A stretch of DNA of 42,675 nucleotides, taken from contig NZ_BCRE01000071.1 in assembly GCF_001552435.1 (NCBI RefSeq), positions 1 to 42,675 on the forward strand. Reading direction: 5' to 3'. Both the position numbers and the translations under genes were made by a program. The notes beneath the pieces were generated by a model that saw only the letters and a program-made list of their open reading frames with translations, was not told the origin of the DNA and ran no database searches. This DNA is from Kribbia dieselivorans NBRC 106261. Its GTDB lineage: Bacteria; Actinomycetota; Actinomycetes; Actinomycetales; Dermatophilaceae. Within the stretch, counting starts at the first letter, position 1; each line of letters begins with the position of its first letter. Of this stretch, positions 31,593-39,388 are shown in pieces.

Positions 31593-32668
31593 GGCAGCAC
31601 CACCGCTCGGACGATCTCGCCACGGGCCTGCCGTGCGGCCACATCGGCGATCTCATCGAGCCCGACCCGAGCCTCGATCATCCCTTCGATCTCGATCCGG
31701 CCGGTGCGCCACAGATCGCTCATTCGGGGCACCTCACGGCGCTGGTCGCCCGAGCCGAAATAGCTGCCGCGCATCGTCTTCTGGTCGTGAAAGAGTTCCT
31801 GGGCGCTGAACTCCACCGGTTCGTCCCGGCCGGCCCCCACGACGACCACCCGGCCGCCGCGACGGACGAGGTCCCAGGTGGCGCGGATGGTCTGGGCCCT
31901 GGCCACCGCATCGATACCGACGTCGAAACCACCGGCGTCCACACCCTCGGGCAGGCTCCCGCGGGAGAGTTCGTCCGGCGCAACGGCGCTGGTCGCACCG
32001 AGTCGGAGCGCAGCCTCACGCCGAGCCGGCGTCGGGTCCAGACCCACGATCACCGACGCTCCGGCCACCCGTGCACCCTGAATGGCACTGAGCCCGATCG
32101 TGCCGCACCCGACAACGACGACCGTGTCACCGGCCGCGACCTCGCCCGTGCGCAGTGCGGCCCCCATCCCGGTGGGAAGGGCACATCCCATGAGCGCTGC
32201 CACCTCGAAGGGGACGTCGTCCGGAAGGGCCACCAATGCCTGCGGCGTGAGGATCGTCTCCTCGGCGAAGGTGGCCGTTCCCATGCCCACGCCGAGGGGC
32301 TTCCCGTCGAGGAACAGGGTCTCTCCCGCCGAGCGCTCACCGGCGCGAACGCGGTTGCGACAGATGTACGTCTCGCCCCTCACGCAGGCATAGCAGCGGT
32401 CGCACGGCGGAACCCAGTTCACCAGCACCCGGTCGCCGACGGACCAGCCGGCCACGGCTCGCCCGACCTCGGCGATCTCTCCGGCCCCCTCATGACCGAG
32501 CACCACCGGGAAGGCCTGACCGAAGGCCCCCTGTGACAAGGAGATGTCGGACTGGCACAGGCCGGCCGCGCGGATCCGTACGACCACCTCTTGGTCGGAG
32601 GGATCACGTCGTTCGATGTCGTGGACCTCGAACGACGAGCCGGCTTCGAAGACAACTGCTGCGCGCAT
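31589..32668 (-). CDS. Zinc-dependent medium-chain alcohol dehydrogenase
   Basis: A 359-residue MDR-family dehydrogenase oxidising an alcohol with NAD(P). Catalytic zinc ligands are Cys38 in GLCQSD and His59-Glu60 in GHEGAGEI. The structural zinc lobe has Cys89, Cys92, Cys95 and Cys103 (PPCDRCYAC to YIC). The Rossmann motif is VVVVGCGTIGLSAIQGA, followed by Asp in GLDPTP, suggesting NAD. The ATG at 32668 has GGGAG. It follows the aldehyde dehydrogenase by 14 bases and overlaps the phosphatase. It should turn a P450-made or substrate alcohol into an aldehyde or ketone. The class is clear, the substrate is not. Confidence 0.92.
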   Translation of the reverse strand: MRAAVVFEAGSSFEVHDIERRDPSDQEVVVRIRAAGLCQSDISLSQGAFGQAFPVVLGHEGAGEIAEVGRAVAGWSVGDRVLVNWVPPCDRCYACVRGETYICRNRVRAGERSAGETLFLDGKPLGVGMGTATFAEETILTPQALVALPDDVPFEVAALMGCALPTGMGAALRTGEVAAGDTVVVVGCGTIGLSAIQGARVAGASVIVGLDPTPARREAALRLGATSAVAPDELSRGSLPEGVDAGGFDVGIDAVARAQTIRATWDLVRRGGRVVVVGAGRDEPVEFSAQELFHDQKTMRGSYFGSGDQRREVPRMSDLWRTGRIEIEGMIEARVGLDEIADVAARQARGEIVRAVVLP

Positions 32669-32682
32669 CTGGTGTGCTCCCT

Positions 32683-34185
32683 CTAGCGTGCTTGGGTCGG
32701 ATGGGTGCGTGGGTCGGATGGTGAGGCGGGATCACCCAGGATGGAGCGAGCCTCGAGGTACTCGTCGAGTCCGTGGCGGCCGAGTTCTCGCCCCAGACCG
32801 GAGCGTCGAAAGCCCCCGAAGGGGGAGACCGGCGGCATGGGGGTGCGTTGCCCGTTGACCCGCACCTGGCCGGCCCGCAGGCGGCGGGCCACGGCCGCGG
32901 CTTCCGCCTCGTTTCCGGCCCATACCTCGGCGGAGAGGCCGTACTGGGAATCGTTGGCCCGTTCCAGGGCCTCGTCGACGTCTGTGTACCCGAGCACCGT
33001 CAGGACCGGTCCGAAGACCTCCTCGCGGGCGATCTCGGCGTCGTCCGAAACGTCCGTGACGATCGTCGGAGTCTGGAAGAAGCCTTCCGTAGGCAGGTCA
33101 ACCGTGGCGGGGTGCAGGGTCGCGCCATCTGCTGCGGCCCGCTCCAGGAAGCCCCGGACCCGTTCGCGCTGAGCGGCGCTGACCATCGGACCGAGGGTGG
33201 TCTCCGCGTCGAGTGGGTCGCCGGCCACGTATGCCGACGCAGCGGACACGGCGACCTTGACGAGCCGCTCACGCTCGGGCTCGGGCACGTACAACCGGGT
33301 CGGCGCATTGCACTTCTGCCCGGCGTTGACGAAGCAGTTGCGGACCGTGGCGGCCACCGCCTCCTCGAGGGGGGCATCCGGCAGCACCACGGCTGGGGAC
33401 TTGCCCCCCAATTCGAGGGTGGCCCGGGCAATCCGCTCGCCGGCGACGGCGCCGATGTGACGGCCCACCCCGAGCGAGCCGGTGAACGAGACCACCTCCC
33501 AACCGTCGGCCTGCAGCAGCGCCTCGCCGGTGACCGGGCCGGTGCCTGTGACGACGTTGACCACCCCAGCGGGGAACCCGATCGTGTGGGTGAGGTGCGC
33601 GATCGCCAGCGCGTTGAAGGGCGTCAGTTCCGAGGGCTTCAGGACCACCGTGCACCCCGCCACCAGGGCGGGCGCCAACTTCGCCATGATCTGGTGGACC
33701 GGGAAGTTCCACGGCGTGATCGCCAGCACCGGCCCGGCCGCCTCCAACGTCACCGTCGTCCCCGACTCATCGCGGTGCTCCCACTCAAGGGTGCGAGCCA
33801 GCGACGCGTAGGTCCGAGTGACCGCGGCAGGCAGGGCCACCTGCCCGCCACGGGAGTCCCGCACCGGCATGCCGATCTCGCACGAGGCGAGCACGGCGAG
33901 CGCGTCGGTCACGGACTCGAGGGCCTCGGCCAGGCGCTCGACGAGGTCCGCCCGAGCGGCGGGCGCGAGTGAACTCCACTCCGGGAAGGCGTGGACCGCC
34001 GCCGCCACCGCGGAGGCGGCGATCTGGGCACCGGACTCCGGGACGAGCCCGATGACCGCCTCGTCGAAGGGATCGACGACCTCGATCTGGGGGACATCGG
34101 GGCGCAGCCAGGTCCCGTCGACATAGACGCTCGACTCCGGCACGCCCAGCTCGGTCAGGGCCTGACGGGCTTGTCGCACACCCAT
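32683..34185 (-). CDS. NAD(P)-dependent aldehyde dehydrogenase
   Basis: A 500-residue ALDH-superfamily enzyme converting aldehyde to carboxylate. Seen in order: ITPWNFPVHQIMAKLAPAL (Asn160), VLKPSELTP, SFTGSLGVGRHI, general base Glu258 in LELGGKSP and catalytic Cys292 in NAGQKCNAPTR. ATG 34185 lies one base past the P450 stop (TGACATG), so translation is probably by coupling. The upstream extension of the frame lies inside the P450 gene and is not used. With the alcohol dehydrogenase it forms the alcohol-to-acid branch of unit B. Confidence 0.92.
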   Translation of the reverse strand: MGVRQARQALTELGVPESSVYVDGTWLRPDVPQIEVVDPFDEAVIGLVPESGAQIAASAVAAAVHAFPEWSSLAPAARADLVERLAEALESVTDALAVLASCEIGMPVRDSRGGQVALPAAVTRTYASLARTLEWEHRDESGTTVTLEAAGPVLAITPWNFPVHQIMAKLAPALVAGCTVVLKPSELTPFNALAIAHLTHTIGFPAGVVNVVTGTGPVTGEALLQADGWEVVSFTGSLGVGRHIGAVAGERIARATLELGGKSPAVVLPDAPLEEAVAATVRNCFVNAGQKCNAPTRLYVPEPERERLVKVAVSAASAYVAGDPLDAETTLGPMVSAAQRERVRGFLERAAADGATLHPATVDLPTEGFFQTPTIVTDVSDDAEIAREEVFGPVLTVLGYTDVDEALERANDSQYGLSAEVWAGNEAEAAAVARRLRAGQVRVNGQRTPMPPVSPFGGFRRSGLGRELGRHGLDEYLEARSILGDPASPSDPRTHPTQAR

Positions 34186-34186
34186 G

Positions 34187-35392
34187 TCAGGTCGGGATCT
34201 GGGAGACCGTGACCGGCACGTCGATCCAGCCACGGAAGAGGTTGTGGCGCAGACGTGTCGGCTCGCCGGTCACCTCGAGCCGGATCCCGCGACGCACCAG
34301 CTCTCCGAGGAGGGTCCGGACCTCGGCACGAGCCAGGTGGGCTCCGAGACAGAAGTGGACGCCCCAGCCGAACGCCAGATGGTCAGTCGGGTTGCGATCG
34401 ATCCGGAACGAATCCGGGTCGTCGAAGACCTGCTCGTCACGGTTGGCCGAGGAGAACCAGAGCACGACCTTGTCGCCCTGGGCGATGTCGGTCCCGTGCA
34501 GGGTCATGTCCTCGGTGGCCGTGCGCCGCATGCATGACACGGGGGTGATGAAACGGAACATCTCCTCGGCCGTCGAGTTGATCAGGGTCGGGTCCTGCTG
34601 GAGCCGGGTCCAGTTGGTCGGGTCCGAGTCGAGCGCGACGATGCCACCGGACACGAGGTGTCGGACGGTCTCGTTGCCGGCCGCGACGAGCAGGATGAAG
34701 TAGGCGGAGAGTTCGTCCGCGGTCAGCGGTCGCCCGTCCTTGAGGCTCGTGGCGAGCACGGTGGTCAGGTCGCCGGTCGGCTCGGCGCGACGGCGCTCCA
34801 CCAGTCCCTGGAAGTAGGCGAGGGCTTCATCGCGGGCGGCCTGCATCGCGGCCTCGTCGACGGCATGGTCCGGGTCGGCGCTCTGCATCCGGTTGGCCCA
34901 GTCGACCATCTTCGGTGCGTCCTCGCGGGGAACGCCGAGGACCTGGGCCGCGATGAGCATCGGCAGTCTCGCCGCCACGAGATCGACGAGGTTGAAGGAG
35001 CCCGCCGCCTGGGCGTCGTCGAGGAGTTCGCCGACGACCTCGTCGATGACGCTCTGCCAACCGCGCGCCTTCGCCGGACGCAACTCTGGAGCGCTGATTC
35101 GCCGCAGTTTGCTGTGCTCCGGATCGTCCATGTTGTGCAGACTGTTCAGTTTGCCCTCAACTCGTCGGCTGACGATCTGCGTGCCGTCGGCCGATGAGAA
35201 GCGGGCCGCGTCATCCGCCGCCGCCTTGACGTCGGCGTACCGCGTCAGACTCCAAAAACCCGGCCCATCACCGGGCTCGTCGTTCCAATGGACCGGGTCG
35301 TCGGCTCGCAGCGCGGCGAAGAGCTGCGGCTCCTCCCCCCGAACGAACTGGCTGAGATCCATGAGGTCGATGTGTGTGGCCAGCGTGCCCAT
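34187..35392 (-). CDS. Cytochrome P450 monooxygenase
   Basis: A 401-residue soluble class I P450. The I-helix oxygen motif is AAGNETVRH (Glu-Thr instead of the common Asp-Thr), ExxR is EEMFR, and the heme loop is FGWGVHFCLGAH with Cys348. Length and motifs match bacterial CYPs that hydroxylate terpenoid, steroid or fatty substrates. The ATG at 35392 has AGGAGG. It heads unit B. Its redox partners, ferredoxin and reductase, are encoded in the divergent unit C. On the minus strand a strong -35 TTGACA (35475-35480) faces TGATAT about 19 bases downstream. The substrate cannot be told from sequence. Confidence 0.93.
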   Translation of the reverse strand: MGTLATHIDLMDLSQFVRGEEPQLFAALRADDPVHWNDEPGDGPGFWSLTRYADVKAAADDAARFSSADGTQIVSRRVEGKLNSLHNMDDPEHSKLRRISAPELRPAKARGWQSVIDEVVGELLDDAQAAGSFNLVDLVAARLPMLIAAQVLGVPREDAPKMVDWANRMQSADPDHAVDEAAMQAARDEALAYFQGLVERRRAEPTGDLTTVLATSLKDGRPLTADELSAYFILLVAAGNETVRHLVSGGIVALDSDPTNWTRLQQDPTLINSTAEEMFRFITPVSCMRRTATEDMTLHGTDIAQGDKVVLWFSSANRDEQVFDDPDSFRIDRNPTDHLAFGWGVHFCLGAHLARAEVRTLLGELVRRGIRLEVTGEPTRLRHNLFRGWIDVPVTVSQIPT

Positions 35393-35474
35393 TTCCGCCT
35401 CCTGCTCGTGCGCACCGTTGCGCCAAACCCACGCCCTGCGGGCTCATCCATATCAGGCCAGAGCGCACCACATT

Positions 35475-35519
35475 TGTCAACCATTGGACCTAGCAATTGG
35501 TCGATATTTGTTCTAGTAT
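35475..35519. promoter_or_regulatory. Divergent P450/PPDK-like promoter region with GntR-type sites
   Basis: Two half sites, CATTGGACC (35482-35490) and CAATTGGTC (35494-35502), lie four bases apart. The first is shared with the unit A promoter; TGGTCGATATTTGT (35498-35511) is shared with the GntR upstream region. TTGACA (minus, 35475-35480) would serve the P450. TAGTAT (plus, 35514-35519) is a plausible -10 for unit C, without a clear -35, which suggests activation or a weak promoter. Confidence 0.6.
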
Positions 35520-35557
35520 TTCGTCATCGATCAACAGCGAGCTCAACGAGGAGCGGT

Positions 35558-37219
35558 ATGGACCACACGGACGTGGGCACGACTTCGGCCCTACGGAGCG
35601 CCGAGAACATCTACTTCTTTGACCACCCCCACGCGGAGGCGGGCATGGCAGGCAGTGGACTCGAGCAGGTCCTCGGCGGCAAGGGCGCCGGCCTCGCCGA
35701 GATGACCCGGGCCCTGAACCTGCCCGTCCCGCCCGGATTCACCGTGGCCCTGCCGATCTGCCGCGCCTACCGCAGCAACGGGTGGCCGGCGGATCTGGAC
35801 ACCGCGCTGAAGGCAGCCATGATCGAGTTGGAAACCCGGATGGGCCGCCGCTTTGGTGACGCGAACGACCCGCTGCTGGTCTCGGTGCGCTCCGGCGCCC
35901 CGGTCTCCATGCCGGGGATGCTCGACACCGTGCTGAACCTCGGCCTCAATGACGAGACCGTCCTCGGGTTGGCGAAGTCCTCCGGCGACGACCACTTTGC
36001 GTGGGACACGTACCGCCGATTCCTCGAGATGTACTCGTCGATCGTGCTGGACGTACCGGGTGAGGCCTTCCCCGGTTTCGACAGTGGCGACGACGAGGTC
36101 GCCAGCCCGGCGGGAGTCGAGCGTCTCAAGGCGCACATCGAGCAGGTGTGTGGACGACCCGTTCCACAGGACCCCCACGAGCAACTCCGCCAGGCCGTCG
36201 AAGCGGTCTTCCGCTCCTGGGACTGTGACCGGGCTCGGGCCTACCGGAGCGCCGAGGGGCTGGATGAGGAGATGGGAACGGCCGTCAACATCCAGGCGAT
36301 GGTCTTCGGGAACCGCGGTGAGTTGTCCGGCACGGGGGTCGTCTTCACCCGCGATCCCTCGACGGGCCAGCGCCAGTTGTACGGTGACTATCTGCCCCGG
36401 GCGCAGGGTGAGGACGTCGTGGCCGGATCCGCCAAGACGATGCCCATCGGCCACCTCGCGGAACACTGTCCGCAGGCGCATCGTGACCTCATCCAGTCCC
36501 TGCGCCGGCTTGAACTCCACTTCCGCGACATGTGCGACGTCGAGTTCACCGTGGAGGACGGCCAACTCTGGTTGTTGCAGACCCGTGTCGGTAAGCGCGG
36601 CGCCGTCGCGGCCGTTCGGTGCGCCGTCAGCATGGTCAGTGAGGCGGGCATCGCGTTGACACCCGCGGAGGCCGTTGGACGGGTGTCGGCGGAGGTCCGC
36701 CACCGTGCCCGTCAGGAGATTCTGGCGAGCGCCGATGTCGGGGACAGCGAGCACCCGATCCTCGACGTCGGGCTGGGTGCCTCACCGGGGCGGGTGTCCG
36801 GCCGCGTGGTGCTGACCGCCGACGACGCCGCCGACGCGGACGACGATGTCATCCTCGTCCGGGCGGAGACATCTCCGCAGGACGTGCCGGGCATGGCCGC
36901 CGCCGTCGGGGTGCTGACAACCCGGGGCGGACTGGTCAGCCACGCCGCCGTGGTGGCCCGCGGCTGGGGCATTCCCGCCGTGGTCGGTGCCCACAACCTC
37001 GCGATGGTGCCCGGTGGCTTCCGCAACGCTGCGGGTACCGTCGTGCAGGCGGGTGAGCGGATCACCATCGACGGCGGCACCGGGCGTGTCTGGCTGGGCG
37101 ACCTGCCGATGACAAAGTCCACCGAGGACCCCCGTCGATTGCTCGAGCACCTGCTCCCCGAACTGGCCCTCCTCGAGGACTGGGCCGAGAACCACCCCAC
37201 CCCTGGAACGGAGTCGTGA
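35558..37219 (+). CDS. PPDK-like ATP-grasp/phosphohistidine protein lacking the PEP-binding barrel
   Basis: A 553-residue protein equal to the N-terminal two thirds of pyruvate phosphate dikinase. ATP-grasp motifs: GGKGAGLAEM (about 31-40), SVRSGAPVSMPGMLDT, GTGVVFTRDPSTG and LWLLQTRVGKR. The swivel domain has TTRGGLVSHAAVVARG with His462. Only about 90 residues follow, so the roughly 350-residue PEP/pyruvate barrel of full PPDK (about 870-900 aa) is absent. Mycobacterial Rv1127c is similarly short. It can in principle move phosphate from ATP to His462, but needs another acceptor domain. ATG 35558 has GAGGAG upstream. First gene of unit C; its TGA overlaps the ferredoxin ATG. Probable partner: the swivel protein at 22865-25252. 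Confidence 0.85.
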   Translation: MDHTDVGTTSALRSAENIYFFDHPHAEAGMAGSGLEQVLGGKGAGLAEMTRALNLPVPPGFTVALPICRAYRSNGWPADLDTALKAAMIELETRMGRRFGDANDPLLVSVRSGAPVSMPGMLDTVLNLGLNDETVLGLAKSSGDDHFAWDTYRRFLEMYSSIVLDVPGEAFPGFDSGDDEVASPAGVERLKAHIEQVCGRPVPQDPHEQLRQAVEAVFRSWDCDRARAYRSAEGLDEEMGTAVNIQAMVFGNRGELSGTGVVFTRDPSTGQRQLYGDYLPRAQGEDVVAGSAKTMPIGHLAEHCPQAHRDLIQSLRRLELHFRDMCDVEFTVEDGQLWLLQTRVGKRGAVAAVRCAVSMVSEAGIALTPAEAVGRVSAEVRHRARQEILASADVGDSEHPILDVGLGASPGRVSGRVVLTADDAADADDDVILVRAETSPQDVPGMAAAVGVLTTRGGLVSHAAVVARGWGIPAVVGAHNLAMVPGGFRNAAGTVVQAGERITIDGGTGRVWLGDLPMTKSTEDPRRLLEHLLPELALLEDWAENHPTPGTES

Positions 37220-37410
37220 TGAAGATCCACCTTGACCGCGCGAAGTGCACCGCCCTCGGCGTGTGCGAGTCGATGGCCCCGGAGTGGTTCGAGGTCAACG
37301 AGGACGGCGACCTCGACGTCCTCGTGGACGAGGTCGACGAGGGCCAGCGCGAGCGGCTCGAGGAGATCGTGCGGGCCTGCCCCACGGCGGCCCTGAGCCT
37401 GGGGGACTGA
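37219..37410 (+). CDS. 3Fe-4S ferredoxin, P450 partner type
   Basis: A 63-residue ferredoxin of the group that feeds electrons to actinobacterial P450s. Ligands are Cys10 and Cys16 (CTALGVC) and Cys54 in CPTAAL; the absent fourth cysteine is typical for a 3Fe-4S cluster. The residue at the fourth position of the CxxXxxC motif is Leu, where His, Ala, Gly or Ser are more usual. The ATG at 37219 shares its A with the stop of the PPDK-like gene (TGATG); GTG 37216 is a possible alternative. It is followed after 7 bases by the reductase gene. It should serve the divergent P450. Confidence 0.9.
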   Translation: MKIHLDRAKCTALGVCESMAPEWFEVNEDGDLDVLVDEVDEGQRERLEEIVRACPTAALSLGD

Positions 37411-37417
37411 CCCGCCC

Positions 37418-38647
37418 ATGTCCGCCCCCTTTGAGTTCGTCGTGGTGGGTGCCTCCCTGGCCGGCCTCAACGCGGCGCGAGCCGCGCTGCAGCACCCGTC
37501 CGCCCCTCGGGTCACCGTGATCGGCGCCGAGGAGCACCTGCCCTACGACCGGCCGCCGCTGTCCAAGGCGGTCCTCAAGTCCGATGAGCACGAGCGTCCG
37601 GCGCTCTTCGGCTCGGCCGAGTTGGCCGAGCACGAGGGCTGCACCGTGATCCTGGGGGCGACCGCCACCGGGGTGGACACCGCGGGGCACGTGGTCCGGC
37701 TCGGCGAGCGGGAGGTCCGGTATGACGTCTTGGTCATCGCCACCGGCGCCACGCCGCGGACCCTGCCCCTCGAGACTCCGCCTGGGGTACACACGCTGCG
37801 CACGTGGGACGACGCGGTGGCCATTCGGTCGCAGATGCGCGCCGGTGGTCGCATGGTCGTCATCGGAGCCGGGTTCATCGGCTCCGAGGTGGCCGCCTCG
37901 GCCAAGGAGCGCGGCATGGACGTCGTCATCGTCGAAGCTCTCGAGGTGCCGCTGGCCCGCGCAGTCGGTGAGACCGCCGGAGCCGCGTTGGGGTCGATCC
38001 ATGGCCGACACGGTGTCGACCTGCGGCTCGGCTCCGGAGTCATCGGCTTCGAGGGCGAGGACCGGGTCACCGGCGTCACGCTCAGCGATGGCAGCACCGT
38101 CCCCGCGGACCTCGTCGTGGTCGGGATCGGCGCCCTTCCCCAGACCAGCTGGCTGGACGGTGGTGGGATCGAGATCGACAACGGGATCGTGTGTGACTCG
38201 CACCTGCGTACCAGCGCGCCCGACGTGTTCGCCGCCGGCGACGTCGCCCGGTGGGACAACCCGCTCTTCGCGCGTCACATGCGAATCGAGCACTGGACCA
38301 GCGCCCAGGAGCAAGGAAGCCACGCGGCGCAAAACGCCTTGGATCCGGGCGCGGCCACCGCGTACTCACACGTGCCCTACTTCTGGTCGGACTGGTACGA
38401 CTCGCGGATCCAGTTCGTCGGGGTGCCCTCGGGTACTCCGGAGATCGTGGACGGTTCGTGGGACGCGGAGGCGTTCACCGCGATCTACCGCGAGGGGGAC
38501 CGCGTGGTCGGCGCGCTCACCCTCAACCGTCGCGCCGACATCATGAAGTATCGCGTCCTCATCGCCGCGTCGAAGACGGTGGAGGACGCCCGGGCACTGG
38601 CCCGAGACCGGGCCGAGGCTCGCGCTCTCAAGGCGGCCCGAGCCTGA
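37418..38647 (+). CDS. FAD-dependent ferredoxin reductase
   Basis: A 409-residue NAD(P)H:ferredoxin oxidoreductase of the putidaredoxin-reductase type. The FAD motif is VVVGASLAGLNAARAA at the N-terminus and YDRPPLSK follows. NAD-binding VVIGAGFIGSEVAAS lies near the middle, VFAAGDVARW closes the FAD site, and a reductase C-terminal domain starts around YFWSDWYDSRIQFVG. The ATG at 37418 follows the ferredoxin stop by 7 bases. Last gene of unit C, with a palindrome 21 bases beyond the stop. Together with the ferredoxin it completes a class I P450 chain. Confidence 0.94.
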   Translation: MSAPFEFVVVGASLAGLNAARAALQHPSAPRVTVIGAEEHLPYDRPPLSKAVLKSDEHERPALFGSAELAEHEGCTVILGATATGVDTAGHVVRLGEREVRYDVLVIATGATPRTLPLETPPGVHTLRTWDDAVAIRSQMRAGGRMVVIGAGFIGSEVAASAKERGMDVVIVEALEVPLARAVGETAGAALGSIHGRHGVDLRLGSGVIGFEGEDRVTGVTLSDGSTVPADLVVVGIGALPQTSWLDGGGIEIDNGIVCDSHLRTSAPDVFAAGDVARWDNPLFARHMRIEHWTSAQEQGSHAAQNALDPGAATAYSHVPYFWSDWYDSRIQFVGVPSGTPEIVDGSWDAEAFTAIYREGDRVVGALTLNRRADIMKYRVLIAASKTVEDARALARDRAEARALKAARA

Positions 38648-38668
38648 CTCCGCTCCGCCTGACCCCAC

Positions 38669-38720
38669 CCGGTTCGAGGTATTACACGTCGCTTTCCCGG
38701 CGCGTAATACCTCGAACCGG
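38669..38720. repeat. GGTTCGAGGTATTAC-family palindrome at right edge of the island
   Basis: The outer 17-nt arms (38669-38685, 38704-38720) are perfect complements. The 18-base centre pairs only partly (ACGTCGC-TTTC-CCGGCGC), so this copy has a decayed inner stem. It lies between the convergent ferredoxin reductase and arsenate reductase genes and mirrors the copy at 22754-22823 at the other end of the catabolic island. Confidence 0.92.
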
Positions 38721-38726
38721 AGGAGG

Positions 38727-39359
38727 TCAGTCGAGAATCTCCCGCAACAACGTCGTCACCCGCGCCTGGAGGTCATCACGGATCTCCCGCACGACCTCGA
38801 TCGACTGACCACTCGGATCGCGGACATCCCAGTCCTCGTATCGCTTCCCGGGAAACACCGGGCACGCGTCCCCGCAGCCCATCGTCACGATGACATCGGC
38901 GGCCCGCACCGCCGTGTCGGTCAGCGGCTTCGGGTACGCCACCTCGAGGGCGATCCCGCGCTCGCGCAGCGCCTCGACCACGACCGGATTGATCTCCCCG
39001 GTGGGCGCGGACCCGGCCGAGCGCACGTGCACCCGCCGCGCCGACAGGTGCTCCGCCAGCGCGGCCGCCATCTGCGAACGTCCGGCGTTGTGTACGCACA
39101 CGAAGAGCAACTCGGGCACCTTCTTCGCGACCTTGCCCTCCGCCTGGGCCGTGGCCATGAGTTGCTCGCGCGCCTGACGCGCCACCAACACCGGCAGGAA
39201 CGTCTGGATCGTCGAACGCGGCGCAAGCACCTCCCACGCGTCACGCACGGCGAGTTCGATCATCGGAGTCTCGAACACCCCGTCGAACGCGTAGCTCAGG
39301 TCCGCCACGACCTGCTGGCAGACGGCGTCTCGGTCGAGTTGATGGTCGGTGTTCAGCAT
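38727..39359 (-). CDS. arsC: Arsenate reductase, LMW-PTP type with N-terminal three-helix domain
   Basis: A 210-residue protein. Residues 1-80 form an alpha-helical three-helix bundle domain (QQVVADLSYAF, AVRDAWEVLAPRSTIQTFLPVL) seen in front of some actinobacterial ArsC proteins. The catalytic domain has CVHNAGRSQM with Cys88 and Arg94, and later TMGCGDACPVFPG and YEDWDVRDP, typical for ArsC of the low-molecular-weight phosphatase fold. In Actinobacteria such enzymes use mycothiol or thioredoxin. The ATG at 39359 has AGGAG; 29 bases after the ArsA stop. Last gene of the ars operon and the second arsenate reductase in it. Confidence 0.9.
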   Translation of the reverse strand: MLNTDHQLDRDAVCQQVVADLSYAFDGVFETPMIELAVRDAWEVLAPRSTIQTFLPVLVARQAREQLMATAQAEGKVAKKVPELLFVCVHNAGRSQMAAALAEHLSARRVHVRSAGSAPTGEINPVVVEALRERGIALEVAYPKPLTDTAVRAADVIVTMGCGDACPVFPGKRYEDWDVRDPSGQSIEVVREIRDDLQARVTTLLREILD

Positions 39360-39388
39360 GACGACTCCTCAGTGGTGGGCGGCGGTGA

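Noticed and set aside
35288-35557. 90-codon N-terminal extension of the PPDK-like gene
   Set aside because: It lies over the P450 gene start and the divergent promoter region; PPDK homology begins after ATG 35558, which has a good ribosome site.
22754-38720. Composite transposon bounded by the two related palindromes
   Set aside because: No transposase, integrase or target-site duplication is visible, and the same palindrome family also occurs at 1-16 and 42147-42220.
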